A stretch of 64,000 bases of DNA from Zygaena filipendulae (lineage: Eukaryota; Arthropoda; Insecta; Lepidoptera; Zygaenidae): contig OU015675.1 of the NCBI GenBank assembly GCA_907165275.2, positions 4,419,501-4,483,500 on the forward strand. The letters run 5' to 3'. Shown piece after piece: positions 62,081 to 64,000 of this stretch (the stretch's first letter is position 1; each line of letters begins with the position of its first letter). The position numbers and the translations under genes were made by a program. The notes under the pieces were generated by a model that did not search any database, had not been told where the DNA came from, and worked only from the letters and a program-made list of their open reading frames with translations.

Positions 62081-64000
62081 GTTTATCTTGCCATATCTTA
62101 TCTTATTTTTGAAACAGAAACGGATTTTCAATGATCAAGGCGTTCAATGATGAATAATGCAATGTCTTTCGGAGACTTCATAGCCAAAAAAGCAAAGTTT
62201 GCTAATGCTATTCAACGTAGTTGAAAACTAAAGCGAATTGAATTTTTTTGTTAATATGACATTTTCATTTTAAATTCTTTTTCAATTTCAAAATAATTAT
62301 AACTAGATGTAATCGTGGTTTACTCTGTGTATATTTTGGATTCATCATAGGTACCGTCATATAAACTTAATTCTTTATTTATTTTTCTGAATTTTATTAT
62401 ATATTATGATCTTATCTAGAGTCAAGTGCGATCACCCAGTCAGTTTGTGTTTTTTGCCTTTGTAGCAAGTAAGATTAAAAACTTTTTAATAACTTTAAAA
62501 TATTGTAATTTAGGTCAATACTGCAATTCTTAATAAAAAGTGCCCTTGGCTTATCTCCTGTTTATTACCAAAAATATATACATATATGACCTGATTTGTC
62601 GCTGAGATAAGAAAAAAAACACATTCACCTATTCTTCAAGTATTTATCTTTTCGTTGATTTTGTGATATTGATAAAAACAAAACATGATATCAATTTACT
62701 GGGCTTTTGACGTAAAATTATTTTGTATGACTCAATAATTAAAGCGATCTGTGTGTATAAGACAGTATACTAAATACATTATAGATCGATCATGCATTCT
62801 TTGATTAAGATCAACCAACTTAATTAAAATTAACGTATTCGACCAGCGGCAGTGTATGCGGCAAAAGCACAGAGTAAGGAATAGTAAAGAGGTGATAGAA
62901 TGTATTGCGCAAAGAATAGATTTTTGTGCATATTTATAATTATATGGATAAATATTTTGCTCTAGGGGACAGAGAATTGAGAAAACTCTGCTAACAGAAG
63001 TTTGAGTGGAATTGGTACAATTTGAGAAAACCTAATAGGTTTTGTTGTCCTTCAGTGTATTCAGGAAATAGGGTTCTAAAAAATATAACTAAGAGAGTTT
63101 TTGGATAAACAATAAAATTCTCTATTTTTTCAATTATTTAAAGTTTAAAAATTACATAATTGAATTCATTCCGCGAAACTCTTCGTTTTGAAACATTGTG
63201 TAAGTTTACTAAACCTTTTTTGAGAACCGACCGACAACACTGTCGTCACAATATTTTATTGCAAATATTAGATATTAATGTAGTATCAAAGGACTGATTT
63301 ATATTTATATGATTAGATTTTCTTTAAATTATTAATTAACATTATCGTTTTCTGAGAATAAGCTTTAAAAATGTTTTACAGTATTACTAACTTATTTTAA
63401 TTTACGTTTGTTCATGTACAAAGTTTGTAAATAGTGCTTTTGTTTATATTAAATAATAAATAGTATAATAATAATATAATATAATATAAATGTTAGTAGT
63501 TAGTGATAAATGATAGTGGAGGAAACTTTTGTACTTGATCCAAGAACTTATCGCTTATACCATGAACTTATTATAATCATACAAAAAGTGCATGTAAGCA
63601 GTTCTCGCATAAAACTCCTAATTAGTTTTTCATACATTTTTATAATCAAGTAAATGAGGTTATTATTCTTTATTGTTTTTCAAATGCATTATCTTTTCTC
63701 TTTTAACAGTCGATGAAGGCTTAACTAAGAATATTTTGTGTCTCATGATAAACTTCTTTTTTACTTTTCTAAAAGACTTACTTACCACCACGTCAACCTG
63801 GTATTATGTTGATATTATGCATTGCTAGTGTTGGATAAATGGATACCTACTTATGGCGCAGTTATCTATTAGGTACTCTTTAAGAAATCCCTGTACTTAA
63901 ATGTAATGTAAGTATGTGTGCTTAGGTACTCGTACCTATAGGGAGTCAATTTAGTTTTCTACCTCATATTTTCGAATATTCTTCGTTAATTTTATTCATG
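62081..64000. other. 3' flank of WntA, no gene
   Basis: AT-rich with no ORF above chance. AATAAA occurs near 63109 (AACAATAAAATTC) and the ATAATAATATAATATAAT run lies at about 63466-63490. Part of this may still be 3' UTR if a long one is used. No repeat hallmark was seen. Confidence 0.5.

Noticed and set aside
1..64000. A second host gene, antisense transcript or wholly novel gene system
   Set aside because: No other set of splice-compatible exons or recognisable domain was found on either strand. The unexplained parts are repeat-derived or non-coding in character.

Overview
The window is AT-rich nuclear DNA from a moth or butterfly. It holds one protein-coding gene on the + strand, a Wnt ligand in eight coding exons (1080 nt including the stop, 359 residues), which I assign to the WntA subfamily. 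The lepidopteran call rests on the gene, its very long first intron, and the repeats: many short elements running from TCCTACTAATATT to CCGCGGGGCAYAGCTAG, repeats ending in ACGGAACCCTAAAAA, GTAGGTACCTAC-type simple sequence, and truncated RTE-like and jockey/CR1-like LINEs. The species cannot be named from this sequence alone.

Layout: 1-3442 is 5' flank with a GC-richer promoter-proximal stretch at about 3030-3330. A possible initiator lies at 3443-3447, followed by a leader with five tiny upstream ORFs. Coding exon 1 (3760-3827) encodes the signal peptide. Intron 1 is 49.8 kb (3828-53639). Exons 2-8 lie at 53640-53787, 54962-55082, 57996-58153, 58504-58611, 59605-59751, 60119-60246 and 60758-60959. 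A 5'-truncated LINE starts 211 bp after the stop codon (61171-62073) and probably lies in the 3' UTR. The remainder, 62074-64000, is AT-rich 3' flank.

Intron 1 contains no host gene that I can support. It holds about twenty Helitron-like short elements in both orientations, several MITE families with terminal inverted repeats, and large fold-back structures at 5480-5930, 6408-6914 and 46700-46886. It also has a minisatellite at 14150-14505 and a young 5'-truncated RTE-like LINE at 44047-44486 with a perfect 12-bp target-site duplication. Between the repeats are GC-richer, repeat-free islands (for example 10190-10385, 16130-16260, 30482-30740, 52730-53040) that are the best candidates for WntA cis-regulatory elements. 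This matters because WntA regulatory variation, including first-intron variation, is known to control butterfly wing patterns.

I found no rRNA, tRNA, CRISPR array or other gene system. Most of the short ORFs in the window are chance ORFs or repeat fragments. The main points of interest are the extreme separation of the signal-peptide exon from the rest of the gene, the recent LINE insertions in intron 1 and just past the stop codon, and the palindromic and mobile sequences packed into a regulatory intron.
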